In this document: positions 42,541 through 52,107 of the stretch, one piece after another
Layout: each line of letters starts with the position of its first letter
How positions within the stretch are numbered: the stretch's first letter is position 1
NCBI GenBank assembly: GCA_964460315.1
Contig: CAYWPQ010000006.1
Location: 1-64,000 of the forward strand
Origin: Lacustribacter sp964460315
GTDB taxonomy: Bacteria; Pseudomonadota; Gammaproteobacteria; Burkholderiales; Burkholderiaceae_A
Direction: 5' to 3'
DNA: 64,000 bases
The notes under the pieces: generated by a model
What the model saw: only the letters and a program-made list of their open reading frames with translations
What the model was told of the DNA's origin: nothing
Databases searched by the model: none
Translations under genes and position numbers: made by a program

Positions 42541-43340
42541 ACCGCGCAAATCCAAATCCCTGGCTGCGCTGGGACTGCTCCGTTTGCTGGGTCACCCTGG
42601 GTCTTGTGGTTCTGACCGTGATCAGTTTCTGGTCGCTGGATCTTCAGCTTGGCCGGCTTTTTTCGATGGACAGCGCCCAGCGAATGGGCAAGTTTCTTGG
42701 TGAGCTCGCCAACCCAAATCTGGAGTCGGGTTTCCTTGCGAAGACGGCCTGGTCCAGTCTTGAAACCTTGGCCATGTCGGCGATTGGCACCCTGATCGCT
42801 GCGGTTTTAGGGCTACTCTTGGCGGTTCCCGCCAGCAAATCACATCCTGCAGATCGGGCGCGTTGGCGTGGCCTGACGCGGCTGCTGCTTAACGGCTTGC
42901 GTTCGATTCCTGAACTGGTTTGGGCTGCCTTGCTGTTGATCTCGGCGGGCCTTGGCCCGTTTGCGGGAACGTTGGCTTTGGCGCTTCACACCACGGGTGT
43001 GTTGGGCCGGCTGTTTTCCGAATCGATTGAGAACGCACCAACGCTTGCCGCCGACGCGCTACGTGCCCAGGGCGTTCCTGAGGGGCGAGTGTTTCTGTAT
43101 GCAACGCTGCCGACCGTGTTGCCGCAGCTCATGTCTTATAGCCTTTACCGTTGGGAAAACAACATCCGAGCGGCCGCGGTCTTGGGTGTGGTGGGCGGTG
43201 GCGGTCTTGGCCAGATGCTGGCTTTTCACATGGGGCTTTTTCAGATGCAAGAAACCAGCACCGTGCTCATGGCCATGATCATCCTGGTGGTGATCGTCGA
43301 TGCGCTGTCTTACGCGTCACGCCGATGGATGTCCCGTTAG
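42537..43340 (+). CDS. PhnE-like permease, second copy
   Basis: A 267-residue paralogue of the preceding permease. The shared segments are GLRSIPELVWA, the EAA-type loop around GVLGRLFSESIENAP, and AAVLGVVGGGGLGQML. The two probably form a heterodimeric channel, as PhnE pairs do. The convergent moeA ends 21 nt beyond its stop. Confidence 0.88.
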   Translation: MNRANPNPWLRWDCSVCWVTLGLVVLTVISFWSLDLQLGRLFSMDSAQRMGKFLGELANPNLESGFLAKTAWSSLETLAMSAIGTLIAAVLGLLLAVPASKSHPADRARWRGLTRLLLNGLRSIPELVWAALLLISAGLGPFAGTLALALHTTGVLGRLFSESIENAPTLAADALRAQGVPEGRVFLYATLPTVLPQLMSYSLYRWENNIRAAAVLGVVGGGGLGQMLAFHMGLFQMQETSTVLMAMIILVVIVDALSYASRRWMSR

Positions 43341-43361
43341 CCTGCGGGGTTCGGTAGCGTT

Positions 43362-44645
43362 TTACTCACTGAATACCAAGACGTCCACCCAGTCCATGGC
43401 CTGCAAGGGACCACAGTGGTGACTCAAAACCACCAGGCCATCGGCCTTGCCCAGTGATGCAAGATTAGCTGCACCTTGTGACGCCATGATTGTGGCCTGC
43501 CAGTCACCCTCGGCAGACTGTTGAAGTGTCGCGCGAAGGTATTCGGTTCGGCCAACAACTTTATGTGTGGCGTGCGTGAGCCGCGCACGAAGCATTCGTC
43601 GGTATGGCCGATTTTGAATCTCACCGGACAGGTGTCGGAGTGACGGGCGCACGAGCGCTTCAAAGGTCACAAGCGCCGCAACAGGATTCCCAGGCAGTGC
43701 AATCAGCGGCGTGGTGGCTTTGGTCGAGTCAAGGTTGGCCGATGTCCCAGCGGAGTCACCATCGGATTGACGATGCAGCTGCCCCATGGCGAGGGGCTTA
43801 CCGGGCTTAATGGCCAGGCGCCAGAAATCGATCTGCCCAATACCCTCGACCACCGAACGCATGTGATCCGCTTCACCCACACTCACCCCACCTGAGCTGA
43901 TCACCATATCGCACTCACTGGCCACGTCACGCAGCGTCTTGCGAAGGGTGTCGGGCTGATCACCCACAATGCCAAGATCCATCACATCAACGGCTAACTC
44001 TTGGCAGAGTGCAGCGATCATGGGACGGTTGGCATCCTGAGTCTGATGGGCATTCGCTGGATGGCCAGCCTCGACCAGTTCGCTTCCCGTCGAGAGAAGT
44101 GCAACGCGTGGGCGGCGGAATACGTTCACCTTGGCGCAGCCGATCGCCGCCATGAGCGCAAGATGCCGCGGGCCCATTCGCTGACCGCGGGTCATCACCG
44201 TGGCGCCCTGTTTCAGGTCTTCGCCCGCCTGGCGAACGTGGGAATGAGGTCTGAGTGACGCCAGACTGAACTGCACGAGGCCGCCATCATCAAGCAGAAC
44301 TGCTGCTTCCTGAGGAACGACGGTATTGGCATTCGGGGGGAGGTCTGCGCCGGTGAAAATCCGGACGGCACCGTCGTCTTGGCTGAAGCGTTTAAGCGAC
44401 TGACCGGCATAGGCCTCACCCACGACCCGCAGCTTGAGATCGTTCTGAATGGCCCCGGGAAACTGAAAAGCATATCCATCCATGGCTGAACGTGCGCGGG
44501 CGGGCAGGTCGACCGGACTTCGAACATCATTCGAAAGAACTCGACCCAGGGCGTGGGCAAGAGAAACCTGCTCTTCATCGTTGACGGGTTGGATGTTGGA
44601 GAGCATCCGCCGTAGCGCTTCGTCCACCGACAGGCTGGGTGACAT
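43362..44645 (-). CDS. moeA: Molybdopterin molybdenumtransferase
   Basis: MoeA inserts molybdate into adenylated molybdopterin. The 427-residue protein has the N-terminal ARARSAMDGYAF block, TGADLPPNANTVVPQE, RPRVALLSTGSELVEAG, ISSGGVSVGEADH and ALPGNPVAALVTFE in the expected order. An atypical Ser/Asp-rich insert precedes the last block. It is separated from serB by 45 nt on the same strand and converges with the transporter genes. Confidence 0.93.
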   Translation of the reverse strand: MSPSLSVDEALRRMLSNIQPVNDEEQVSLAHALGRVLSNDVRSPVDLPARARSAMDGYAFQFPGAIQNDLKLRVVGEAYAGQSLKRFSQDDGAVRIFTGADLPPNANTVVPQEAAVLLDDGGLVQFSLASLRPHSHVRQAGEDLKQGATVMTRGQRMGPRHLALMAAIGCAKVNVFRRPRVALLSTGSELVEAGHPANAHQTQDANRPMIAALCQELAVDVMDLGIVGDQPDTLRKTLRDVASECDMVISSGGVSVGEADHMRSVVEGIGQIDFWRLAIKPGKPLAMGQLHRQSDGDSAGTSANLDSTKATTPLIALPGNPVAALVTFEALVRPSLRHLSGEIQNRPYRRMLRARLTHATHKVVGRTEYLRATLQQSAEGDWQATIMASQGAANLASLGKADGLVVLSHHCGPLQAMDWVDVLVFSE

Positions 44646-44690
44646 GGTGAAGGGCGAACCTTTTAGGTTGAATCTGATGGTTAGCTTTGC

Positions 44691-45575
44691 TTAAACAAAC
44701 CAGTCAAGAATATTGTCCAGCCCCCCGAAGCGAATCGACTGCATCGCCTGAGCCGCCACAGCGGGCTTGGCCCGATGGGCGATGGAAAGCCCACTGGCCA
44801 ACATCATCTTAAGATCATTGGCGCCGTCGCCCACCGTGATGGCCTGACGGCTGGTGACACCGCGCGCTTTGCATGCGGCAGCCACGGTCTGACGCTTGAC
44901 GCGGGCATCGACAATCGTGCCCAGCACTCTCCCCGTGAGTCGACCGTCGATGATTTCCAGCTGGTTGGACCGCGTCTGTTGGAAGCCAATCTTGTGCGAC
45001 ACGAAGTCAGTGAATTGGGTGAAGCCCCCAGACACCAAGAGCGTATGAAGACCATGGGCGTGGGCGGCATCGACGAGCTCCTTGACCCCTGGCGTGAATT
45101 TCAAACGCCAGCGAATCACCTCCTGCAGCACACGTTCATCGAGCCCCGCAAGCAGGGCCACTCGACGCCGAAGGCTTTCTGCGTAATCCTTGATTTCTCC
45201 TCGCATGGCCGCCTCGGTGATGGCGGCGACTTCGGGCTTCTTGCCACAGAAGTCGGCGATTTCGTCGATGCACTCAATCGTGATGACCGTGGAATCCATA
45301 TCCATGGCCAGCACGGAAAAGTCAGCCCATCGATAGGGGCGATCCAGAAGGGCGGCATCCACCTGATGCGTCTCGCTAAGGGGCACCAGTGAGCTGGCCA
45401 GTTGGATTCGTGCGTTGGCCGCCATGCCATGAAGGTTCCAGACCATGGCATGGGAGGAGCGCGATCGACGCTCGGCATGCTGGGTCGCGGCGTCAATGGC
45501 ACGAAGGGTCGACGGTGCAATCCGTCCGCGTCGGTCGGTGGCGGTCAGTGCCGGTGAGATGACAAGAAAGCTCAT
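44691..45575 (-). CDS. serB: Phosphoserine phosphatase
   Basis: SerB releases phosphate from phosphoserine, the last step of serine synthesis. HAD motifs are present: MDMDSTVITIECIDE (D92 nucleophile and D94), VSGGFTQF, a Lys region and GDGANDLKMM. Residues 1-85 form a short, divergent N-terminal domain. The 294-residue length is in the range for the family. Its start overlaps the mfd stop by 4 nt. Confidence 0.94.
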   Translation of the reverse strand: MSFLVISPALTATDRRGRIAPSTLRAIDAATQHAERRSRSSHAMVWNLHGMAANARIQLASSLVPLSETHQVDAALLDRPYRWADFSVLAMDMDSTVITIECIDEIADFCGKKPEVAAITEAAMRGEIKDYAESLRRRVALLAGLDERVLQEVIRWRLKFTPGVKELVDAAHAHGLHTLLVSGGFTQFTDFVSHKIGFQQTRSNQLEIIDGRLTGRVLGTIVDARVKRQTVAAACKARGVTSRQAITVGDGANDLKMMLASGLSIAHRAKPAVAAQAMQSIRFGGLDNILDWFV

Positions 45576-48500
45576 GATGGGTAGGTTTTCAAAGAGGTTG
45601 ATGCATTCAAGGTTTCAGACATGGGCAGGGCAATGCCTGCCAGCGTTTCCCTTATGGTACGCGCCCGGCGTGCCATCTCGGGAATATTGATTTCGAAGCG
45701 TAGCTTTTCGTTACTGATGAGTCGGTAGCGTGAATCCGTCTGAATGAGTTTGATGACCTTGGCGGGGTCGACCCGTGATTCCCGCCCGAAGCTGATGACC
45801 ACCGCCTGCTCCGAGGCGTCAATCTTCAGAACGCCCAAGGGCTTGGCAAAGATTCGGAGTCGATGGGTTTCGATCAGGGTGCTCACGGGTTCCGGTGGAC
45901 TTCCAAACCGATCAACGAGTTCTTCTTCCAGCAGCTCAAGCTGGTCAAGGGAATTTGCGTTGGCCAATTTTTTGTAAAGCATGAGCCGCTCATGGATGTC
46001 GCCGCAGTAGTCGTTGGGCAAGAGCGCTGGCGCATGGAGATTGATCTCCGTCACTGCGGCAAGTGGTGCTTCAAGGTCGGGCTCGCGACCGGCCTTGAGT
46101 GCATTCACGGCTTCGGTCAGCATGTCGGAATACATCTGAAAACCCACCTCGGTGATATCCCCCGACTGGTTGTCGCCCAAGACCTCACCGGCGCCGCGAA
46201 TCTCAAGGTCGTGCATCGCCAGGAAAAATCCGCTACCAAGCTCTTCCATGGCCTGGATGGCCTCCAAACGTTTTTCGGCGTCCTTGGTGACTGCGCCTTC
46301 GCCTGGGGTGAGCAGGTAGGCATAGGCCTGGTGGTGCGATCGTCCCACACGGCCACGAAGCTGATGAAGCTGGGCCAGGCCGAAGCGGTCGGCGCGGTAG
46401 ATCACGATGGTGTTCGCCGTGGGCACATCAATACCTGTTTCAATGATGGTGGTGCACAAGAGCACATTGATACGCTGCTGATGAAAGTCTCGCATCACGC
46501 GCTCAAGATCACGCTCGTGCATCTGTCCATGGGCAATTTCAATTCGCGCCTCTGGAACCAGCTCGGCCAGGGCGTCGCGGCGATTGTTGATGGTTTCGAC
46601 CTGGTTGTGCAGCACATAACACTGTCCCCCACGCTTAAGTTCGCGAAGCAATGCTTCTCGAACCACAGTGTCATTTTCCGAGCGCACGAAGGTCTTGATG
46701 GCCAGTCGCTTCTGGGGTGCAGTCGCAATCACCGAAAAGTCTCGGATGCCTTCCATGCTCATGGCCAGGGTTCGGGGAATGGGCGTCGCGGTGAGCGTCA
46801 AGACATCCACCTCACTTCGCAAGGCTTTGAGAGCCTCTTTTTGGCGAACCCCAAAGCGGTGCTCTTCGTCGATGATCACCAAACCCAGCCGATCAAACTT
46901 CACGCCGGCGGACAGAAGCTTGTGGGTGCCGATGGCAATGTCCACTTTTCCATTGGCTAATCCAGCGATGGCCGCTTGAATTTCCTTGCCGCTGCGAAAC
47001 CGAGAGAGCTCGGCAATCTGGACAGGCCAGTCCGCAAAGCGGTCTTTGAAGGTCTGAAGGTGCTGTTCGGCCAAGAGGGTGGTGGGTGTGAGCACGGCCA
47101 CTTGTTTCCCGTCCATCACGGCCATGAAGGCGGCGCGTAAGGCCACCTCGGTTTTTCCAAAGCCCACGTCGCCGCAGACCAGACGATCCATGGGTTTTCC
47201 GGACACCATGTCCTGAACCACGGCGTGGATCGCAGCCAGTTGGTCAGGGGTTTCTTCGAAACCAAAGCCATCGGCGAAGCGTTCGTATTCCGCAGGGTCA
47301 AAGCGAAAGGCATGGCCTTCACGGGCGGCACGACGTGCATAAATATTCAGCAGTTCCGCTGCCGTATCCCGCGCCTTCAGCGCTGCCTTTCGTTTCGCCT
47401 TGTCCCACTGGCCCGAGCCAAGGGCATGCAGCGGCGCGTTTTCCGGGTTTGCACCGCTGTAGCGTCCAATGACATGAAGCTGGGCCACGGGCACATACAA
47501 GAACGCTTTGTCGGCGTATTCAATCTGCAGAAATTCGGTGTCACCGTCACCCATGTCCAGATAGACCAGCCCAAGGTATCGCCCAATGCCGTGTTGAATG
47601 TGAACAACAGGGTCTCCCGGTTTGAGTTCTGAGAGGTCACGAACAATTGAGTCGATATTCGTCGGCGCATCTTTTCGTCCACGTCGCTGGCGTCGCGCAA
47701 CCTGAGCAAAGAGTTCGCCTTCGGTGGTCACGATGAAGCTGCCGTTGGGATGCTGAAAACCGGCATGAAGGGGTGCAACCACAAGCGCAATCGAGTGATG
47801 ACCCGCGTTCTCTTCGGGATTCAGCGCCGCATCGAAGGAGTCGCTCATGCGATACGCCAGGCCATGCTCGTGCAGGTATTGGGCCAGGGTTTCTCTGCGC
47901 CCTGGGCTTTCGGCGGTCATCATCAGCACGGGGCTTGCCTGGGCGGATGGGCTCGAGCTTTTTGAACCATTGGCCTGCAGGGCTCTGAGTTTCGCCACAG
48001 GGTCGGATGCTTTTCGATCGACCGCAATGTCTGGAGCCGCTTCAATTGGGCTGGTTTGCACTTCCACATGAAGGTTGAGTCGCGCAAGTGGACGAGCCTT
48101 GGTGAAGAATTCCTCGGCACTGAGGTAAAGAGATTCAGGCCGCAGCACGGGCCGCTCGATATCGGCTTTCAAGAACCGATAACGGTTCTGGGTGTCTTTC
48201 AGAAATTCGTCAAAGGCCTGATTGACTTCCCCGAGAGTGACCATTGCACCGAAGGTTGATCCATCGCTGGCCGGGTCGGCCGAGGGTAGATAGTCGAAAA
48301 TTGTGGCGGTTTCATCAAAGAGCAGCGGCAGGTAGTACTCGATGCCGGAGCCAAAAAGCCCCTTGCCGGCATCTTTGTATAGGCTGCATCGTGAAGGGTC
48401 TCCCTCAAAGACCTCTCGCCATCGCGCACGCAGACGCTGGGCGGATGCCTCGTCGCTTGGGAACTCTCGCCCAGGAAGCAGACGGATCTCACTAACCGGG

Positions 48501-49153
48501 TGAATGGTGCGTTGGCTATCGGGGTCAAACACGCGCATGGTATCGACCTCGTCATCGAGAAGTTCGATTCGATAAGGAAGCGTGCTGCCGGTTGGGAAAA
48601 GATCAATCAGTCCGCCACGAATGGCATATTCACCGGGGGAGACCACCTGAGAAACTGGCGTGTAACCGGCGGTGGCGAGCTGCGCACGAAACGCCTCGGG
48701 GGCGATGGTCTGGCCTTTTCGGAAAAAAAAGGTCTGGGATGCCAGAAACGACGGTGGTGCAATTCGTTGAAGTGCGGTTGATGCGGACATCACCATCACA
48801 TCCAGACTTCCCGTGGAGGCTTCGTAGAGCGCCAGAAGTCTCTCGGAGACCAGATCCTGGTGGGGAGAAAACGCCTCGTAGGGTAGAGTTTCCCAGTCTG
48901 GAAAGAGGCGTACGTTTAGCCGTGGATTGAAAAACGGGATTTCTTCGGACAGTCTTTGGGCATCTTGGGCAGATTCACAAACGATGGCCAGTCGCGCACC
49001 CCCAACATGCCCCTGCTGGCTGTTGCGGCGGGCAAGTTCGCTGGCCCAGCTGGCCAGAAGCCAGGCGTCGCCGCTTCCCGCGGGGCGAGCCATCGACAGG
49101 GTGTGACCGGCGGGTGGCGGTGTTTTTCCGAGAACCTGAAAGGCGTTAGGCAT
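45572..49153 (-). CDS. mfd: Transcription-repair coupling factor
   Basis: Mfd removes RNA polymerase stalled at DNA damage and recruits the excision-repair machinery. The protein has 1193 residues. N-terminal UvrB-like domains lead to the CarD-like RNA-polymerase interaction domain (PGDPVVHIQHGIGRYLGL). The translocase follows, with Walker A CGDVGFGKTEVALRA, DEEHRFG, TATPIPRTLAMS and QLRGRVGRS. The C-terminal TRCF domain includes FGSPPEPV. It is divergent from ispDF with 36 nt between starts. Confidence 0.96.
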   Translation of the reverse strand: MPNAFQVLGKTPPPAGHTLSMARPAGSGDAWLLASWASELARRNSQQGHVGGARLAIVCESAQDAQRLSEEIPFFNPRLNVRLFPDWETLPYEAFSPHQDLVSERLLALYEASTGSLDVMVMSASTALQRIAPPSFLASQTFFFRKGQTIAPEAFRAQLATAGYTPVSQVVSPGEYAIRGGLIDLFPTGSTLPYRIELLDDEVDTMRVFDPDSQRTIHPVSEIRLLPGREFPSDEASAQRLRARWREVFEGDPSRCSLYKDAGKGLFGSGIEYYLPLLFDETATIFDYLPSADPASDGSTFGAMVTLGEVNQAFDEFLKDTQNRYRFLKADIERPVLRPESLYLSAEEFFTKARPLARLNLHVEVQTSPIEAAPDIAVDRKASDPVAKLRALQANGSKSSSPSAQASPVLMMTAESPGRRETLAQYLHEHGLAYRMSDSFDAALNPEENAGHHSIALVVAPLHAGFQHPNGSFIVTTEGELFAQVARRQRRGRKDAPTNIDSIVRDLSELKPGDPVVHIQHGIGRYLGLVYLDMGDGDTEFLQIEYADKAFLYVPVAQLHVIGRYSGANPENAPLHALGSGQWDKAKRKAALKARDTAAELLNIYARRAAREGHAFRFDPAEYERFADGFGFEETPDQLAAIHAVVQDMVSGKPMDRLVCGDVGFGKTEVALRAAFMAVMDGKQVAVLTPTTLLAEQHLQTFKDRFADWPVQIAELSRFRSGKEIQAAIAGLANGKVDIAIGTHKLLSAGVKFDRLGLVIIDEEHRFGVRQKEALKALRSEVDVLTLTATPIPRTLAMSMEGIRDFSVIATAPQKRLAIKTFVRSENDTVVREALLRELKRGGQCYVLHNQVETINNRRDALAELVPEARIEIAHGQMHERDLERVMRDFHQQRINVLLCTTIIETGIDVPTANTIVIYRADRFGLAQLHQLRGRVGRSHHQAYAYLLTPGEGAVTKDAEKRLEAIQAMEELGSGFFLAMHDLEIRGAGEVLGDNQSGDITEVGFQMYSDMLTEAVNALKAGREPDLEAPLAAVTEINLHAPALLPNDYCGDIHERLMLYKKLANANSLDQLELLEEELVDRFGSPPEPVSTLIETHRLRIFAKPLGVLKIDASEQAVVISFGRESRVDPAKVIKLIQTDSRYRLISNEKLRFEINIPEMARRARTIRETLAGIALPMSETLNASTSLKTYPS

Positions 49154-49189
49154 GAAGAGCTTTGGTAAAAACGGTAAATTGTAGGTTCT

Positions 49190-50569
49190 ATGGACAACAA
49201 AAGCCGGCTTGCCGAATCCCGCGAGGCTGGAATTCGCCGAATTGCCTCACAGCTGCATACGAAGTCACCCCGAGCCGTCGCGGTGATTCCTGCGGCAGGC
49301 CAGGGCTCGCGAAGCGGGCTGGGGCTTCCCAAGCAATACTACCGGCTTGCTGGGCAAACCATGCTCGGTCGAAGTATTCGTGCGCTTGCAGCGCTCGATA
49401 CCCTTGCGCTGATTGTGGTGGTTGTTCGTCCTGATGACACGGGTTGGATGGACCATGACCTGGATTCCGAACTTCACGGGGTTGATCATGTGATTGCCGT
49501 GCCCGTTGGCGGAGCCACTCGTCGTGACTCGGTGATGGCGGGCTGCACCGTGCTTCAGGAGGCCTTGGACACTTTGGACAAGAACGCTTGTGAAGCGGAC
49601 CCCTGGGTGTTGGTTCATGATGCGGCGCGCCCGGGTTTGGATGCTAAAAGCTTATCGCGGCTCTGGAGCGTGTTATGCGAATTATCCTTTGAAGGCGCAT
49701 CCACCGAGCGTCGCCCATCAGGCATCAGCGGGGCAATTCTCGCAACGCCGGTGGCCGACACGTTGAAGCACGCGGTCGTTCAGACCGAGCTGCCTTATGT
49801 CGGTGGCACGGTGGATCGCTCAACGTTGTGGGCGGCCCAGACGCCTCAGGCTTTCCAACTCAATGAGCTCTTGTTCGCCTATGCGCGGTGTTCAGAATCA
49901 ACGGATGAGGCAAGCGCGGTTGAAGCAGCCGGTGGGCGAGTGCGTCTGGTGCAGGGCGATGGATTCAATCTGAAGTTAACGCAACCGAATGACTTTCAAC
50001 TGATGGAGGCCTTGATTCAAAGCGAATCGAATCAAAACGTCTTCACGAAAGATAGGGCCATGGAACACGAGACGACCCCGATGAATCCCCCTTTTGCCAT
50101 TGGACAGGGATTTGATGTTCATGCCTTGGTGGAAGGGCGCCCGCTGGTGATCGGTGGCGTGACCATTCCTTACCATCTTGGGCTCGACGGCCATTCTGAC
50201 GCGGACGTTTTGCTGCACGCCATCACGGATGCGATTCTTGGCGCGGCCGGCATGGGCGATATTGGCCGGCATTTTCCCGACACCGATGCGCAATTTCGCG
50301 GTGCTGACAGTCGATTATTACTGGAGGAAGCCGTTCGCCGGGTGGCAGAAAATGGTTGGGTGATTGCCCAGATTGATGCCACCGTCATTGCCCAGGCACC
50401 CAAGATTTCCCCCTTTGCCGGAGCCATGGTGTCGGTCATCGCCGCAGCTTGTGGCCTGCCTCAGGCTCAGGTGAACATCAAGGGTAAGACGACTGAAAAG
50501 CTTGGCTTCACCGGTCGTGGCGAGGGAATTGCGGCTCAGGCCATTGCCATGTTGGTTCGTCGGGGCTGA
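49190..50569 (+). CDS. ispDF: Bifunctional IspDF: MEP cytidylyltransferase and MECDP synthase
   Basis: One continuous frame of 459 residues encodes two isoprenoid enzymes of the MEP pathway. IspD occupies about residues 28-285, with PAAGQGSRSGLGLPKQY and VHDAARP. IspF occupies about 302-459, with GFDVHAL (metal Asp and His), GLDGHSDADVLLHAITDA, GKTTEKLGFTGRGEG. The linker is about 15 residues. Fusions are common in alpha- and epsilonproteobacteria but unusual in betaproteobacteria, where the two genes normally stand side by side. Re-initiation at an internal ATG (50059 or 50080 region) cannot be excluded. Confidence 0.94.
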   Translation: MDNKSRLAESREAGIRRIASQLHTKSPRAVAVIPAAGQGSRSGLGLPKQYYRLAGQTMLGRSIRALAALDTLALIVVVVRPDDTGWMDHDLDSELHGVDHVIAVPVGGATRRDSVMAGCTVLQEALDTLDKNACEADPWVLVHDAARPGLDAKSLSRLWSVLCELSFEGASTERRPSGISGAILATPVADTLKHAVVQTELPYVGGTVDRSTLWAAQTPQAFQLNELLFAYARCSESTDEASAVEAAGGRVRLVQGDGFNLKLTQPNDFQLMEALIQSESNQNVFTKDRAMEHETTPMNPPFAIGQGFDVHALVEGRPLVIGGVTIPYHLGLDGHSDADVLLHAITDAILGAAGMGDIGRHFPDTDAQFRGADSRLLLEEAVRRVAENGWVIAQIDATVIAQAPKISPFAGAMVSVIAAACGLPQAQVNIKGKTTEKLGFTGRGEGIAAQAIAMLVRRG

Positions 50570-50573
50570 GTCT

Positions 50574-51827
50574 TTGAATCTGAAACGTCCCAAGCGTTGC
50601 GTGATGGCCTTGGAGTCGGGTGGCGACTCCAGCTCCGTGGCCCTTATACGCGAAGGAGACCAGGCCGAACCCGTGCTTCGATATTCGGTCACCGACTCGG
50701 GACAATCCCATTCGAGCGCACTTTTGCCTCTCGCGCGAGCCCTGCTTGCTGAGCAAGGTTTAACCTGGCGTGCGTTGGATGGACTCGCTGTTGGCGTTGG
50801 CCCGGGCTCGTTCACCGGGCTTCGCATCGCCTGCGGGTTGGCTCAGGGCCTGGCGCTTGGTGCGGGCCTTCCCGTCCTGCCTGTCCATGGATTCGAACTT
50901 CATGCCTACATCCACGCCGAGCAGCATCGGGCAGAGGGCATACCACCCAACCAGCAGTTTGAGATTGCATTCGATGCCCGTCTTGGTGAGCGGTTCGTCG
51001 CAGCCGTCATGCTTGAGCATCATGATGAAACCATTCAATGCCGATGGGTTCGTGAACCCGAGGTCATGGCGCAAGAACGCTGGCATCAGATGCCAAAGGA
51101 TCAGGCCATTGTTTTAAATGACCCGGTCGCGGCTGACCTGCCCCTTGCCGCCTGGATGGCCAGATGGGCCACGGATCCGCGCTGCGCTCAGAGTCATCAA
51201 TGGGTGGCTGCACGTCAGCTGGTGCCGCTTTATGTTCGAGAGAAAGTGGCGCAGACCATTGCCGAGCGACAGAGCACGCCCGACCTCGTCTGGTCTCCCA
51301 TGACGGCCCGGGACCTTGCGTCCGTCATGGTGATTGAGCGGCAGGCTTATCCTTTTCCCTGGAGCTCTGGAAATTTTCAAGACTCGATGGCCGCGGGCTA
51401 TGAGATGTGGGTGTTGAAGGAGCGGGGTGTGATGATTGGCTATCTTGTCTGGATGGCCGTGGTCGATGAGGCCCATCTCTTGAACCTTGCGTTGACGCCA
51501 GCCCGGCATGGCCGTGGACTTGGCAACGCGATGATGAAATATTTTCTTGATCAGGCCAAAGCCTGGGGCATGACGAAGGTGCTGCTGGAGGTGAGACCTA
51601 GCAACCGTTCGGCCATTGCGCTCTATCAACGTTTTGGTTTTGCTCAGATTGGTCTTCGCAAGGACTACTACCCGAATTCTGTTGGCGAGCTCGGCAAAGC
51701 CTCTGAGCCCGGAGTGGCCAAGCGTGAAGACGCCATGGTGATGCAACTCCCCCTGGGCGCCCCTTCGATCACTCCAGTTTCGACACACTCGTCTGCTTCC
51801 GCCGACAGGCAGGGTTCGCATGCCTAA
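50574..51827 (+). CDS. TsaB-RimI fusion (tRNA t6A and ribosomal-protein acetylation)
   Basis: The first 230 residues resemble TsaB, an inactive ASKHA-fold partner of TsaD in t6A tRNA modification. The marks are VMALESGGDSSSVALI and GVGPGSFTGLRIACGLAQGLAL. From about residue 238 a GNAT acetyltransferase domain of the RimI type follows, with IERQAYPFPWSSGNFQDS, NLALTPARHGRGLGNAMM (acetyl-CoA loop) and EVRPSNRSAIALYQRFGF. The start is TTG 50574, which gives the usual distance to the TsaB ALES strand; the frame extends further upstream inside ispDF. The gene follows ispDF by 4 nt. Confidence 0.9.
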   Translation: MNLKRPKRCVMALESGGDSSSVALIREGDQAEPVLRYSVTDSGQSHSSALLPLARALLAEQGLTWRALDGLAVGVGPGSFTGLRIACGLAQGLALGAGLPVLPVHGFELHAYIHAEQHRAEGIPPNQQFEIAFDARLGERFVAAVMLEHHDETIQCRWVREPEVMAQERWHQMPKDQAIVLNDPVAADLPLAAWMARWATDPRCAQSHQWVAARQLVPLYVREKVAQTIAERQSTPDLVWSPMTARDLASVMVIERQAYPFPWSSGNFQDSMAAGYEMWVLKERGVMIGYLVWMAVVDEAHLLNLALTPARHGRGLGNAMMKYFLDQAKAWGMTKVLLEVRPSNRSAIALYQRFGFAQIGLRKDYYPNSVGELGKASEPGVAKREDAMVMQLPLGAPSITPVSTHSSASADRQGSHA

Positions 51828-52107
51828 TCTTTCGCGTGAAGCCATGATGGTGCTCGAACTCTCGCCTGTTTGGCGACGCCGAGTGGAATCTTCCCATCAA
51901 TCGACTCACGATGGGGTTCTGTCAGAGGACGAGCGCATGATGATCGCGACCATCCAGCAGCGAATGGCGGGCTGCTCATCGGAGCTTTCAATCGATGAGA
52001 ACGAGCTTGTAAAACTCATGATCCAGGTCGGTGGTGTGGCGAGCCTCAAGTCCGAGGCCAAGGCCAAACGTCAACTCTGGGGTTTGCTGGTTCAGCGGCG
52101 GGGCTGA
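51820..52107 (+). CDS. Small protein of unknown function after tsaB-rimI
   Basis: A 95-residue, mostly helical and basic protein with no signal peptide or membrane segment. Its ATG overlaps the tsaB-rimI stop by 8 nt. In related bacteria a uracil-DNA glycosylase gene often follows rimI. The opening LSREAMMVLELSPVWRRR might be a relic of that protein's N-terminus, but no catalytic motif is present. The 3' end overlaps lplT by 16 nt on opposite strands. Confidence 0.6.
   Translation: MPNLSREAMMVLELSPVWRRRVESSHQSTHDGVLSEDERMMIATIQQRMAGCSSELSIDENELVKLMIQVGGVASLKSEAKAKRQLWGLLVQRRG

Noticed and set aside
45863..46960. A 365-codon open frame antisense to mfd
   Set aside because: Shadow of the strongly conserved mfd translocase region with no domain of its own.
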